A stretch of 64,000 nt of DNA from Rutidosis leptorrhynchoides (GCF_046630445.1 NC_092335.1:631646001-631710000), one strand, 5' to 3'; counted from the stretch's first letter, positions 10,827 to 21,926 are shown. A program made the numbers and translations. The notes: generated from the letters alone by a model not told the origin.

Positions 10827-11555
10827 TAAAGGCAAACATTTCATTAAAAAAAAAATAGCGAGAAGCTAAGCAGAACACGAATACAACACACGTAAAGTGA
10901 CCAACAAACAACACAACCTACCCACGACATGTTCGAAGGTTTTTATGGGCGAAAAAAGTTTGTTAATATAAACTCAGTAACGAATCTAGGATCGAAATTC
11001 AAAGCAGTCTCAATTTTTTTTATTTCCAAAACTAATTATATTTGAAGAGTACTTTATTGGCTGTTTACCTTCAAAAGTAAGATCAGCTAAAACTGAAACT
11101 TATTAGTAAGTGGTTATTTAGGTTGTAGCCATGGAGACATCTTTTAAAAAAGGCGTCAAGAATCTAGAGAAGGAAGTTGAAGTTTTGACCGAGTTACTCA
11201 TGAAGGAGCTGCTCAAATTGGATGGAATTGAAGCCGAAGGAGAAGCAAAAGCGCAGAGAAGAGTCGAGGTAAATTATCAAAAAAGTCAAACAAATTACAT
11301 TTCGTGTTAGAATTTGTTTTCTAAACTAACTTTTTTGACGCTTTTTTACAGGTCCGTCGTGTCCAGGGCTACGTGGACATTTTAGACAACCTAAAGATGT
11401 TAGCCAGAGCAAGCCATATGAACGAAAGGGTTGTGCCTGCTGTTTCAGTAACGACAAAATGGCAAACGTTTGACTCGGGAGTTGGGAGCTTAAATGCACC
11501 AAACGATATTCGAATGTCCACAAAAATAACCAGTGATTGGGAGCAGTTTGAATGA
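8310..11555 (+). CDS. BAG family molecular chaperone regulator (BAG1-4 type), four exons
   Basis: The protein is a co-chaperone that binds the ATPase domain of Hsp70 through a BAG domain and has a ubiquitin-like domain. Exons by GT-AG sites are 8310-8529, 10313-10569, 11122-11268 and 11352-11555, giving 275 residues, close to the 269-342 of Arabidopsis BAG1-4. Exon 1 holds a Lys-rich start and RPGGMLVQKR, the conserved motif before the ubiquitin-like fold. Exon 2 completes that fold (FGDLKEVLARE, KDQRLLFRGKEK, VILLEDP) and begins the BAG helices. Exons 3 and 4 hold the rest (VLTELLMKELLKLDGI, RRVQGYVDILDNLK). All junctions keep frame. I chose the ATG at 8310 as the first in this frame; 8319 is possible. 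Introns 1 and 2 contain SINE and LINE debris. The frame is fully open, so I regard it as functional. Confidence 0.92.
9024..9550 (+). mobile_element. SINE with tRNA-like head in BAG intron 1
   Basis: The head has an A-box-like stretch (TAACCCATTGGTTGGGG) and a perfect Pol III B box (GGTTCGAATCC at about 9068). A GC-richer body follows to about 9300, then low-complexity TTA repeats, and an A run at 9532-9550 may be the tail. The element lies in the sense direction of the host gene. Its 3' limit is uncertain and the region may be a composite. Confidence 0.6.
9558..9781 (+). mobile_element. TTG-tailed SINE body in BAG intron 1
   Basis: AGCCGGATGTCCTCACGG, CTCTACCCTGGAGTAGAGAG, GGAAGGATTGTCTACACC and a pure (TTG)n tail at about 9747-9779 are the order seen at the 3' end of TTG-tailed plant SINEs. 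It matches the older minus-strand unit at 3733-3935. The tRNA-like head is missing or belongs to the unit just upstream. Confidence 0.6.
10797..10930 (-). mobile_element. LINE 3' tail in BAG intron 2
   Basis: A run of about 30 T followed by GTAAAGGCAAACATTTCATT reads, on the minus strand, as AATGAAATGTTTGCCTTTAC then poly(A). The LINE tail at 21900-21925 ends the same way (CTTCTTGCCTTT then poly(A)). This looks like the extreme 3' end of a LINE in antisense to the BAG gene. The inner boundary is not defined. Confidence 0.5.
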
Positions 11556-12028
11556 ATGGTAATTGTAGGAGAATGTACAAAGGTTTCAATTATATAGATA
11601 CTGTTGAAATAAGGCTTGCACAAACTTCGTTTTATTGTTCGTTGACGCGTGTTTTTGGAGGTGATGCTTCTAACATAATGGTTAGGAGCTGATAGTTTTT
11701 TTTTAGAAAGAGTGGTTTGTTTGGTGTGGTAAGTTTATGGAAATCAATTATTTTGCTTATATGTTGTAGAGATGAGATGATAAATCAATGTAAATGTTTA
11801 AGCACAAGTAAACATTGTCAGTTTATGAACACCATATTCTTAAAAATGATACTACTTCATCATTTCATCTGAATCTGAATAAAACTGAAACCTTGGATGA
11901 TATGGTATTTGTTTGTATAAGAGCCTTTGTTAATTGCTACTTGAAGCCATAATAAATTAGTATCAGTTTTGAGTACTGCAGACTAATTCTGATTTAAATC
12001 TTAAATCAAGGAAAAAAAAACGAATAAA
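11556..12028 (+). other. 3' flank of the BAG gene
   Basis: AATAAA-like signals occur in this flank, the clearest at about 11879 (GAATAAAAC). Apart from the likely 3' UTR I see nothing defined. Confidence 0.4.

Positions 12029-12108
<80 letters not shown>
12029..12108 (-). tRNA. tRNA-Leu(UAG)
   Basis: On the minus strand an 80-nt class II tRNA folds cleanly: acceptor GACAGTT/AGCTGTC, D arm with GGCCGAGTGGTCTAAGGC, anticodon stem CCAGA/TCTGG with loop TTTAGGC (anticodon TAG), a long variable arm, and a T arm with GGGTTCAAATCCC. The discriminator base is A. A run of nine T at 12011-12019 (minus strand) gives a Pol III terminator ten bases past the 3' end. No intron. It appears functional. Confidence 0.95.
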
Positions 12109-12110
<2 letters not shown>

Positions 12111-12939
12111 AGATATTAAACTTATGTTTACTCTATTAATTTATATATCTAATCTAAAATTTCACATAAGTTTATTAATGTTCTTTGTTCTCGATTGTTA
12201 ATTAACCTAATCGATTAAATGATTGATGCCTAGATTACCGGAGAACAAAATTTTAACTTTTAGCTCTCAGAAGATAATAGTCAAATGCCTAATTTATTGT
12301 AGATGTAAAAAGTTATTTTGCTATAGAAAAAGTCAGTTTTGCTAGATATTGATCCACTTCATTTTATAATACTCCGTATATGTTTTTAATATTTTTGTAA
12401 CCCTAGCATCCGCTCCGCGCTCTATATCCAATTCATTCGCCATGATATTAAGCACATTCAAATTAGGGAAGCTACAAATCAATTCAACAACACATGACAT
12501 CGTAATAGCATCGCTAAAATTTATTCTGTTTAAGGTAAGATTCGGAGGCACAGTACAGAGGTACATTATTTTTAACCAAATATATGCTGCCTAACTCAGT
12601 TATCGCCATGATAACCAAAAAATGTGCCATTAGTTGGGTTTGAATGTGCTAAGATGATAGCCTATGATTTGATTATTTTGTTCCTTGTGCGTCGGAGAAC
12701 TTATTAAATGTCATTGTACTATGCTGTAATTTAGAACATCACCCATTGCAATTGTTGAATTTTGCAATCTTTATGCTAGAGATTGTACATTTGATTTTTG
12801 TTTGTAATGTTGACATGCCACCTATTTAGTAATTTGAACATGCTCAGAAGTAAATCATTGCTTTAGGTTTTGACATTATTGGAAAGTGATTTGTAACAAA
12901 AAATATCCCTTATAACAAAGACATCTTTTGTGAGCAGAC
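12109..12939. other. Intergenic, nothing recognised
   Basis: AT-rich sequence. The 74-residue minus-strand frame at 12342-12566 has no motif or context to support it. Confidence 0.5.
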
Positions 12940-13090
12940 CAACGAGCCAGTGGCTCAAGTACCAGTTAGAAGCTCGGCCCTAGATATGGTACCCTTGCCA
13001 AATGTTAGCGCATGTTCGATCCTCGTTCCCATTTGTGGAGATATTTTACAAGCATCAAACCCTTATTGTGTGGGGTGAGTGACTGTGTTT
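12940..13090 (+). mobile_element. SINE-like tRNA-derived head
   Basis: CCAGTGGCTCAAGTACCAGT and, about 65 bp on, ATGTTCGATCCTCGTTCCC resemble Pol III A and B boxes at SINE spacing. No clear tail. The minus-strand SINE at 13310-13550 lies close by and may be a separate insertion. Confidence 0.35.
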
Positions 13091-13309
13091 CAATGAAACA
13101 TAATGTTAACAATGTTAAGATGTCCCTATCAATCTACACTTTTGGTCTTTCACCATATATTTGTGGGCAACATAGCCATGGCAGCCACTCGTTTTATTGT
13201 TTTATGAAAATACGTCTGTGGTTAGCGATTTCTAAAACCAACATACAAGGATTTACAGTGCAAACTTTTTTTGAACAGCAGTGACTTAACTACTCACGCT
13301 TTCATCTTC

Positions 13310-13550
13310 CACGTACAATTGCATAACCCGCCCTCAACTGCTGTCTAGGAGGAAACCCGCCCCAATCCGAGGGCATGAGCGGTAAAACTCCCCCTCCTCC
13401 ACTGCCCCCGCAACGCGATGTGCGGAAGGCACCCTTGGGTGGAATTCAAGGGTAAAGAGGCAACCTTGTGTTCAATGTTGCACCCCACGAGAGTCGAACT
13501 CCTGACCTCTCGCTAAGAGAGACAAGCCACTACGGAACACGCTATGCTTA
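13310..13550 (-). mobile_element. SINE, minus strand
   Basis: Read on the minus strand it starts with TCCGTAGTGGCTTGTCTC (A box) and GGAGTTCGACTCTCG (B box). It continues through a GC-rich body and ends with GAGTTTTACCGC ... GGCGGGTTTCCTCC. It is a clear tRNA-derived SINE, related at its 3' end to the fragment at 1870-1997. It is antisense to the BAG gene and outside its transcript. Confidence 0.65.
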
Positions 13551-13905
13551 CAAAATAATAAGCAGTTTTTGACTAATAGTGGAATCGTAAAACCAGAAGG
13601 ACTTTATATATACTTGGCACTTTTTATCTGAAAGTGCTAATTCCTGCAAACAACATCTTTCTGAGATTGTGCTGAAATCATGATGTGTGATATATTACTA
13701 ATTACTAATTACTAATTATAACTAAAGGAGCATCATGCATGCAAAATGAATCATAGCAAACTGAAATAAGTACAGTTATATATACCATTAACTTACTTAA
13801 ATTTCAAGTTTGATGTATAAAATCTGATGAGTACAAGTAGTGTCTATCATTGCTTACAAATATGGAACTTGAACAACTAAAGGATGTGTAATCTCTCTTT
13901 TAGTA

Positions 13906-14166
13906 TCAAGGGATATCCTCATAATTCCAGTTCCTTTGATAGGCATTATTACGTAAATTCTGATCATCGTTTAAAGGATTTTTGCTACTATTTCTTAGCT
14001 TGATGAGATATGTAGCTACAAGGAAGAAGAGGAAGATTGAGGAAATAGTAACGAAGACAAAAGTCATGATTTCGCCATCTATAGCATAGCGCGGATCATG
14101 TAAAAGATTAGCACAATGTATTGGAGCAATTGCTGGTGCTGGTAAGACTTCATTTGTAGTACCCAT
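13906..14166 (-). CDS. Small single-pass membrane protein, hypothetical
   Basis: An 86-residue open frame with an ATG start. Residues about 1-30 are polar with a Pro-rich PAPAIAPIHC motif. Residues about 33-56 form one strong membrane segment (MTFVFVTISSIFLFFLVATY) followed by a basic stop (LIKLR), then a polar tail rich in Asn and ending YEDIP. The order fits a type I/III single-pass topology. The N-terminal layout resembles the start of plant RING-H2 (ATL-type) proteins, but no RING follows, so it may be a stand-alone small protein or a truncated relative. No splice partners seen. I do not recognise the family. Confidence 0.5.
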   Translation of the reverse strand: MGTTNEVLPAPAIAPIHCANLLHDPRYAIDGEIMTFVFVTISSIFLFFLVATYLIKLRNSSKNPLNDDQNLRNNAYQRNWNYEDIP

Positions 14167-14473
14167 ATGAGTTCTTGATTTCTAGCTTCAAACTAGTATA
14201 ATTTGTTAATCTATTGTTATAGAAATTGGTGCAAGAAGGTATGGCCCTCTATTGTCTTTGTAGTATATTTAAAAAAAATGTTGTTTTTCTTGTTTTTGTA
14301 TGATTGGGGATGGCAACAAAGTGTCATCTTGCAACTATATTTTATTGGATTGTTTTGATGTTAAAAAGGCAGGGTGCGATTAATAATGTAGAATTTCTCT
14401 GTTTTTCAGAGAATTTGTATAAGAAAATTATAAACTACAATAGATATTTAAGTTATTGTCATATATTGACTTT

Positions 14474-14684
14474 TGTTATAATTCAGTAGGCTTATAACTA
14501 CTTTTAGTGGCCTAGTTCTTGACTGTAGACTACTAATAAGTATATAGAGAGAATATGAGAGAAAATGAGAGAATATATTTAGTGTTTTTTATAAACTCAT
14601 AACACACATATTTATACTCAAAAAATCTACTATACAATATCTATAATAATAATAAAATTAACATCCAATTTAACTTTTATAACA
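14474..14684 (-). repeat. 3' LTR of the Ty1/copia element
   Basis: 211 bp, TG...CA ends, nearly identical to 20449-20659. It contains the repeated GAGAATATGAGAG motif. Confidence 0.93.
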
Positions 14685-14836
14685 CTCCCCCTTGGATGAC
14701 AATTTTATTAGAGAATAACTAGTATTGCCTCGTTAAAAACCTTGCTAAAGAAAACCTATTGGGATAAAACTTTAGCTAAGGGAAAAAGAGTGCAGCATAG
14801 AGTTGACTCCCCCTCAAGTAGGCAACGCCTGAATTG

Positions 14837-15889
14837 TTACATCTTCTGAACATGCCTCATGCCAATATTATGAATATGTGTTCTGAAAATAGCAGTTGGA
14901 AGTGCTTTGGTGAAAAGGTCAGCAGAGTTTTTGCTGGACTGAACATATCTCATTTCAATCTGGTTGTCCTTAATGAGATTTTGAGTGTATGAGAAGAATC
15001 TAGGAGGTATGTGTTTTGTTCGGTCACTTTTGATATACCCTTCATTCATCTGTGTTATGCAAGTTACATTATCTTCATAGATAGTTGTTGGACTTTTATC
15101 GCGTTCTAGTCCACAAGAATCAGTAATGAGTTGTGTCATTGATCTCAACCAAAAACATTCCCGAGTAGCTTCATGTAATGCAATCACTTCGGCATGATTT
15201 GATGATGTTGCAACAAGTGTTTGTTTTTGAGAACGCCATGATATTGCGGTACCTCCATTTAGGAATACATATCCATTTTGAGATTTAGCTTTATGTGGAT
15301 CAGATAAATAACCTGCATCTGCATAACCAACCAAATCTTGTTTCGATTCGTTAGAATAAAATAATCCTAAATCAGTAGTTCCTTGAAGGTATCGAAATAT
15401 GTGTTTGATCCCATTCCAGTGTCTTTTGGTAGGAGCTGAGCTGAACCTTGCCAACAAATTAACTGCAAAAGAAATGTCAGGTCTTGTACAATTTGTAAGA
15501 TACATAAGAGCTCCAATTGCACTAAGATATGGTACTTCTGGTCCTAGGATATCTTCATGATCTTCACAGGGACGAAATGGATCAGTGTCAACATTAAGTG
15601 ATCTAACAACCATAGGAGTACTTAATGGTTTTGCCTTGTCCATATTAAAACGTTTTAAAATTTTTTTAGTATATGTTGTTTGATGTACAAGTAAACCATT
15701 AGGCATATGTTCAATTTGTAAACCAAGGCAATACTTGGTTTTTCCGAGATCTTTCATTTCAAATTCTTTCTTTAGAAGTTGAATGTCTTCATGAATCTCT
15801 TTATTTGTACCTATGATATTAAGACCATTGACATAAATAACTACGATATATATCTGGTCATTGTTTTCATAATTAAAACACATGTGCAA
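14837..15889 (-). CDS. Ty1/copia reverse transcriptase C-terminal part and RNase H (fossil)
   Basis: A 350-residue open stretch. It begins with the strand following the copia catalytic motif (IYVVIYVNGLNIIG) and continues with the thumb (KTKYCLGLQIEH, YTKKILKRFNM). Then come the typical copia connection SAIGALMYLTNCTRPDISFA and RNase H (LVGYADAGYLSD, TSSNHAEVIALHEA, TIYEDNVTCI). It ends with KNSADLFTKALPT, the usual end of copia pol. The upstream part of pol is only seen as scattered pieces, including an integrase core piece around 17302-17553 (MRLDNAGE, VEHPVTHVHTQN). The domain order INT-RT-RH identifies Ty1/copia. I cannot assign the lineage. Confidence 0.9.
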   Translation of the reverse strand: MHMCFNYENNDQIYIVVIYVNGLNIIGTNKEIHEDIQLLKKEFEMKDLGKTKYCLGLQIEHMPNGLLVHQTTYTKKILKRFNMDKAKPLSTPMVVRSLNVDTDPFRPCEDHEDILGPEVPYLSAIGALMYLTNCTRPDISFAVNLLARFSSAPTKRHWNGIKHIFRYLQGTTDLGLFYSNESKQDLVGYADAGYLSDPHKAKSQNGYVFLNGGTAISWRSQKQTLVATSSNHAEVIALHEATRECFWLRSMTQLITDSCGLERDKSPTTIYEDNVTCITQMNEGYIKSDRTKHIPPRFFSYTQNLIKDNQIEMRYVQSSKNSADLFTKALPTAIFRTHIHNIGMRHVQKM

Positions 15890-17301
15890 ATAAGTTTATA
15901 TGTATACACTTTTCTTATCAAGTAATCACTTAATCCGTTATACTATTGTATCAATCCATATAAAAATCTTTGTGATTCAATGGAATACATTTCTTTAGGT
16001 TTTGCGTTAGATGTTTCTGATACCTTAAACCCTTCAGGTATATTCATATATATCACTATCAAGTGATCCATATAGATAAGTAGTAACAACATCTATGAGA
16101 TGCATTTAGAGTAATTACCAGGTTGATTAAGTATCTAATAAGTAATTGTATCCATTACATAAGGATAAGTTTTCCTCATAATTCATTTCTGGTCTTTGTG
16201 GGAAACCTTGAGTTACAAGTCTAGTTTTGCCTTGTATCTTCATTTGCACATTTCTTTTTCGGATAAAAATTCATTTATATCCCATACGTTTCACATCTTT
16301 AAAAGTGATAACGATTGATCCAAAAACTTTTCTTTTATTGAGTGATTCTAATTCAGCTCGTATTGCTCCTTTCTGTTGAGCTCAATCATGTCTATTTTGA
16401 TATTCAATGACAGATTTTGGTTCCAGATCATCATCTTTATTCATGATATCATTGTAACATTATATGAAAATATCTCATCAAGATTTTTTATTTCATTTCG
16501 GTTCCATAATATTGCATAATTTATTGCAATTTATGTATTTACATTTATCAATATCCTCTGCAGAAGGAATATTGATTTGTGGTTCTTCTTGAACACTTTT
16601 TTTTTACCTCATTATCAGCTGATTTTTCTTTTCTAGGATTTTTATCTTTGGAACCAATTTGTCTTTCACGTTTCAGACGTGGCGAAGACTCATGAGTGAC
16701 ATTATTGCCAGCTTTTGGAATTTCAATTCTAGCTTAAGCATTTGCTACTGGTATATATGATTTAGTCACTCTTTTTGTATCTTTAAATGCATACAGTAAT
16801 TAATTTGCAAGTTTTTGCATATGCATTATTTTTGAACTTTCGTTTCGCATTCTTTTGTGCGAGTTCTATATACCTTAATTGATGTTCACATAATGAAGCA
16901 TCTTTTTATTTATTTTTCATTTCTCCCCCTAATATAGGGAACAATGTTTCATTAAAGTGACAATCAGCAAAATGTGCTGTAAAACATCACCCGTCATGGG
17001 TTCAATATATCTTATGATTGAAGATGTTTCATATCCAACATATATTTCCATCCTTCTTTGAGGAATCATTTATTGTGGTGGTGCAATTAAAAATACACTG
17101 CACAACCAAATATTTTAAGATGGAAAATATTTGGCTCTCGACCAAAATTAAGTTGGTAATGGAGAATATTTATGACTTGCACTTGGTTTAATGCGAATTA
17201 ATGTCGCATCATGTAATTTTACATGTCCCCATATAAATATTGAGAGTTTTGTACTCATTTCCAATTGTCTAGTTATTAGCTGCAAGCGTTTATCTATTGA
17301 T

Positions 17302-17553
17302 TTAGCTAAACCAATTTTGTGTATGCACATGAGTAACTGGATGTTCAACAACAATCCCTGTAGACATATAATAATCATTCAATACTTGAGATGTTAACTC
17401 ACCAGCATTATCAAGTCTCATCCTTTTAATGATGTAATCAGAATAATGTGTTCTCAATTTAATAATTTGTGCAAGAAACTTTGCAAATGCCATATTACGG
17501 CTTGATAACACACAAACATGAGACCATCCGCTAGATGCGTCTATTAGAATCAT
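17302..17553 (-). CDS. Ty1/copia integrase core piece (fossil)
   Basis: The minus strand encodes LIDASSGWSHVCVL, FAKFLAQIIKLR and MRLDNAGE, the second and flanking parts of the copia integrase catalytic core. It lies upstream of the reverse transcriptase in element sense, as expected for Ty1/copia. Confidence 0.75.
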   Translation of the reverse strand: MILIDASSGWSHVCVLSSRNMAFAKFLAQIIKLRTHYSDYIIKRMRLDNAGELTSQVLNDYYMSTGIVVEHPVTHVHTQNWFS

Positions 17554-17643
17554 GAAATATCAAAATGGTCCACATGATGGATGAATTGGTCCATATATAT
17601 TTCCTTGAATTCTTTCAAGAAATATTGGTGATTCTTTCTCAAT

Positions 17644-17763
17644 GTGCTTTTTATTAATCACCATATGCACTTTTAATCATATGCGCTGCGCTTTTCATCA
17701 TATGCGCTTTTCATCATATGCGCTTTTAATCATATGCGCGCTTTTCATCATATGCGCTTTTCG
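17644..17763. repeat. Short tandem repeat, unit about 16-17 bp
   Basis: CTTTTCATCATATGCG or close variants recur about six times inside the copia fossil. Confidence 0.8.
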
Positions 17764-17820
17764 GTGCTACATAGATATTTCTCATTATCTGTTATCATTT
17801 ACTGATAATCATATCCATTA

Positions 17821-17821
<1 letters not shown>

Positions 17822-17892
<71 letters not shown>
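17822..17892. repeat. (TA)n microsatellite inside the copia fossil
   Basis: About 71 bp of TA repeat. Confidence 0.97.
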
Positions 17893-17897
<5 letters not shown>

Positions 17898-19050
17898 AAA
17901 CTCAATTAATTTCTCTTTGATTTTGAGAAAACAAGGCATTGTTTATCAGAAAATTTTTACCATTTGGTAATATGAATTTTTGTCTTTTCCGTTCCTTATA
18001 TCAAGTTTGCAAGACCTGATATAGTATTTATAATTCCTTCATTTGATTTAAATCAATGAAATATTTCTTAGATTTGATCATAGTGTGTATATTACCATTA
18101 TCTGCAAACAAGTTACAATCTGAGAAAGAACCGCATTAGAAAGCGACTCAACAATCGTACTAGTAACCTAGTAGCAATAGTCATGATAAGCCCAATTAAT
18201 CATCATAAAACTGGACTCCACATAATTTATTTATTTTTTTTTTATTTTTTTTTGCATAAAATAATATATATCAAATATAAGGTAACATTTCAAATATTAA
18301 ATTACCATGTAAATCGATCTAATATATCAAAGGTCTGTGAATTATATTCACTTGAAAGATATGCATATTAAGTATACAACTAATTTATGTACAGATCAAA
18401 TATATTTCTAATCTTAAAAGATCATGATGATTATCAATTATGCATTAAATATTAAAATAATCCAACATGCAATTTATCGTGATTTAAAAAAAAAAAATCA
18501 AATTGCATCAGTGTATAGCACATACAATCATGTATATGGCGAGAGTTTAAAAGAGTACACCGATCACAAAATAATATGCCAATCTAATCCACTAACTTAT
18601 TAATCAATTAGATTAATAATAACATAGGTCATGATATAACAAATTAATATAACCACTTTTTCCAAGTTTCATGTTAGACCAATTAAAAACTTACAAGGTA
18701 GCAACCATAACCATGTAGCATATATAATCACAATATATACATATATACATATATAAGTATAAAATTACTTGATGCATACATCAAATACACCAAGTATACT
18801 TTGTCTTAAAAAATAATGATTATGATTCATCAATATTCATTCCATAAATAGAATATTCCTAGTCAATACAAAACGTAAATCAATGATTATATTCATCATG
18901 CATAAGACTCAAAAATAGTTATTCTATCCGAAGATAACTAGACACAAATATGTTCTATAACATGCTCATATGTAGTCGGTTTATACAATCATACAAGTTA
19001 AAACAGTATACCACAATATGATAACATGAGAGTAGCAGATCATAGTATTG

Positions 19051-19142
<92 letters not shown>
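19051..19142. repeat. (TA)n microsatellite inside the copia fossil
   Basis: About 92 bp of TA repeat, the longest in the window. Confidence 0.97.
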
Positions 19143-19144
<2 letters not shown>

Positions 19145-19424
19145 TCTTTTTGGAATAAAATAATATTCACAACTATTTAATTACTTCATAGATCTAATGT
19201 GTTAATAACTCACACGAGAAATATCCAGTTTACGACTACATATATATTATAATAATAAAATATATTCAACAACTTAGGTAGAGTTTTGGTATACACAACT
19301 TTTGATTTCATAACCTGCTTCATATTATCAAATAAAATATAAATCATATTATACCAATTTTATAGGCTGACTAATCGTTTACATATTCAGTTTAAAAAAA
19401 AAGGAATATATTCGGAACTTATGT

Positions 19425-19850
19425 TCCTTTCTTATTTTAACTTTTAAGATTTACTTTTAATAAAAATACAAACTACTTTTTCTATTTTAACTTTTAAGAT
19501 TTACTTTTAATAAAATACAAACTACTTTTTTTTTTAACTTTTAAGATTTACTTTTAATAAAAATACAAACTACTTTTTCTTATTTTAACTTTTAAGATTT
19601 ACTTTTAATAAAAATACAAACTACTTTTTTTATTTTAACTTTTAAATTTTCTTTTAATAAAAATACAAACTACTTTTCTTATTTTAACTTTTAAGATTTA
19701 CTTTTAATAAAAATACAAACTACTTTTCTTATTTTAACTTTTAAGATTTACTTTTAATAAAAATATAAACTACTTTTTCTTATTTTAACTTTTAAGATTT
19801 ACTTTTAATAAAAATACAAACTACCTTTTCTTATTTTAACTTTTAAGATT
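19425..19850. repeat. Tandem array, about 50-bp unit, eight copies
   Basis: The unit contains TTTTAACTTTTAAGATTTAC and TTTTAATAAAAATACAAACT. Eight copies can be counted, with small length differences in the T runs and few substitutions. It lies in the part of the copia element where gag would be expected. Confidence 0.9.
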
Positions 19851-19978
19851 ATAAATTTAAGAATAAATATTAGTATGCATGAAATAAATAATGATTAATT
19901 GCATAAGTAATCATAAATGTTAGATAACATATAAAGACCCCATCGTATTCGTATTGATCGGAATTAATCTCGACCCAT

Positions 19979-20047
19979 GGTACCGTGTTGTCAAATGACG
20001 TGTTGCGTACATAAAGTACCGTGTTGTCAAATGACGTGTTGCGTACA
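19979..20047. repeat. Tandem duplication, 32 bp twice
   Basis: GTACCGTGTTGTCAAATGAC followed by GTGTTGCGTACA occurs at 19979 and again at 20016, separated by five bases. Confidence 0.85.
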
Positions 20048-20063
20048 ATCATGAGGTCTTATT

Positions 20064-20372
20064 AACATAAATATAAATGTTAGTGAAGTTAATAAGAGTT
20101 AGATTACAGAAAATATAATTCAGGCGGTATAACCGATCATATATAACTTAAATAACATAAATATAAATGTTAGTGAAGTTAATAAAAGTTAGATTACAGA
20201 AATATAATTCAGGCGGTATAACCGACCATATATAACTTAAATAACATAAATATAAATGTTAGTGAAGTTAATAAAAGTTAGATTACAGAAATATAATTCA
20301 GGCAGTATAACCGACCATATATAACTTAAATAACATAAATATAAATGTTAGTGAAGTTAATAAAAGTTAGAT
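20064..20372. repeat. Tandem array, about 90-bp unit, 3.5 copies
   Basis: Units start AACATAAATATAAATGTTAG at 20064, 20154, 20243 and 20332 (periods 90, 89, 89 bp) and contain CAGGCGGTATAACCGA. The last unit is partial. The array lies just inside the 5' LTR of the copia element, in its untranslated leader. Confidence 0.92.
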
Positions 20373-20448
20373 AATTTCTTACCTTGATTAGTGACGTGTG
20401 CTTGCTTAGATAAACCTTGATTATACGGAGCACTTCGTGCTGATAACG

Positions 20449-20659
20449 TGTTATAATTCAGTAGGCTTATAACTACCTTTAGTGGTCTAGTTCTTGACTG
20501 TAGACTACTAATAAGTATATAGAGAGAATATGAGAGAATATGAGAGAATATATTTAGTGTGTTTTATAAACTCATAACACACATATTTATACTCAAAAAA
20601 TCTACTATACAATATCTATAATAATAATAAAATTAACATCTAATTTAACTTTTATAACA
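20449..20659 (-). repeat. 5' LTR of the Ty1/copia element
   Basis: 211 bp, TG...CA ends, partner of 14474-14684, followed by target duplication ACTTT. Confidence 0.93.
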
Positions 20660-20829
20660 ACTTTTGAATTTTTTTTTTCAACTTTCAGTTATATTTTTTT
20701 TTGTTTGTATTTTACAATCATTCATGAAACTGATAGAGATAAAAAAAAAGTACATTTATAATTTAATCATTTCATATAATTTTTATCAAATTATAATAAA
20801 GCACAAATAAAATTATTTAAAGGTAAAAA

Positions 20830-21926
20830 TGGGATATTATGTTATTACCTTTCGAATCGGGGTTAAATATAGGGTCCTTAGAAGCGAAAAATCGTGCTTT
20901 ACTAGCTAAATGGTGGTGTAGATTTAAATGTGATAAATCATCCCTTTGGGAAAAAATAATTAAAAGTATATACGGTGAGGATGGGGGGTTAAACAATGCT
21001 TGGGAAATACCACCTAAACTCAAACCGAGCACTTGGTCGACCATAATTTCTTCGGGGAGGGAACTCGACCTTGTGGACAGTTAGGTGTCCAATTTAAGAT
21101 GACAATATAATCCATTGACCATGCTCTTTTCCATTGTAAAGTAGCGAAGGAAATTTGGCTTCGGATTTTTAATTGGTGGTCATTGCCACCACCGAACCAG
21201 GTCGACCCATCCATTGCCTTTAAAGGAAAACATCCGGCTATAACCTCACACGAAGTTCAAGCTTTTTGGCAAGCCGTTCAGTGGGTCACGAGTTATGTGA
21301 TTTAGAAAAACCGCAATTCGGTCACTTTTAGCAACAAATCCACAACTACTGCCATGATTTATAATGAGATACAATTGCTTAGCTTTGAGTGGATTCGTAA
21401 TAGATCAAAAAAAAGAAAAGCCGGATTGGCACATTTGGTTGTCAAATCCTTTGTTGCTAAACGGGGTGACACACGACAGGTGAGGTATTGGCTAATATGA
21501 TTTCGGAAAGCATCATATCAAGTGCACTTGAGTAATAAAGTTTTCTCTTACATTATTTCACTTTTCCTACACCCTGTTCCAGTAAATTTCGAGTAGTTAT
21601 GTAGCTATAAATGGGTGAGATAGCTATTTCTTTGTCGTCGGTTTTGATCCGGTATTGAAATGGTTATCTCTCCCGGCTCGGTTTTCCCCTAAGTACGGGC
21701 TTCATCTCATCCCTCGTTTTTATTCGGGACAGATTGCTGGGGAGTGACATCTCCTGACGACGTCTCCATAGTTTTGTGTTTCTTGTAATTTTCTCATATT
21801 GTATAGTGAGTATTTTTAGATTTGCGATATATGATAGGAGGTGTATGAATCTGAGTGGTAGGAGCTCTCAAAATTGTATATTCCTTCTATTTTAATAAAT
21901 TACCTTCTTGCCTTTAAAAAAAAAAC
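20830..21926 (+). mobile_element. 5'-truncated LINE with poly(A) tail
   Basis: The frame at 20839 encodes GLNIGSLEAKNRALLAKWWC and SLWEKIIKSIYGEDGG, the conserved region after the reverse transcriptase of plant L1-type LINEs. From about 21110 another frame reads DHALFHCKVAKEIWLRIFNW (the zf-RVT zinc motif region) and then FEWIRNRSKKRKAGLAHLV. A stretch between the two is missing and there are in-frame stops. A long 3' UTR ends in CTTCTTGCCTTT and a ten-A tail at 21916-21925. No target duplication was found. Confidence 0.82.

Larger units (their letters stand above)
14474..20659 (-). mobile_element. Ty1/copia LTR retrotransposon fossil
   Basis: The element is bounded by two 211-bp LTRs (TGTTATAATT ... 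TTTATAACA) and the 5-bp target duplication ACTTT (14469-14473 and 20660-20664). It reads on the minus strand: 5' LTR on the right, purine tract CCAAGGGGGAG directly before the 3' LTR at 14685. Next to the 5' LTR the leader begins CGTTATCAGCACGA, sharing TATCAG with the usual initiator-Met primer site but otherwise different. RT/RNase H and an integrase piece remain. The gag end is not recognisable and is replaced by tandem arrays and (TA)n tracts. I count about five mismatches between the LTRs by eye (2-2.5 percent), suggesting roughly one million years at commonly used plant rates. It is broken, with many interruptions. Confidence 0.93.

Noticed and set aside
19425-20372. Regularly spaced repeats that could suggest a CRISPR array
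   Set aside because: Units are directly abutting tandem copies without unique spacers, in a plant nuclear retroelement.
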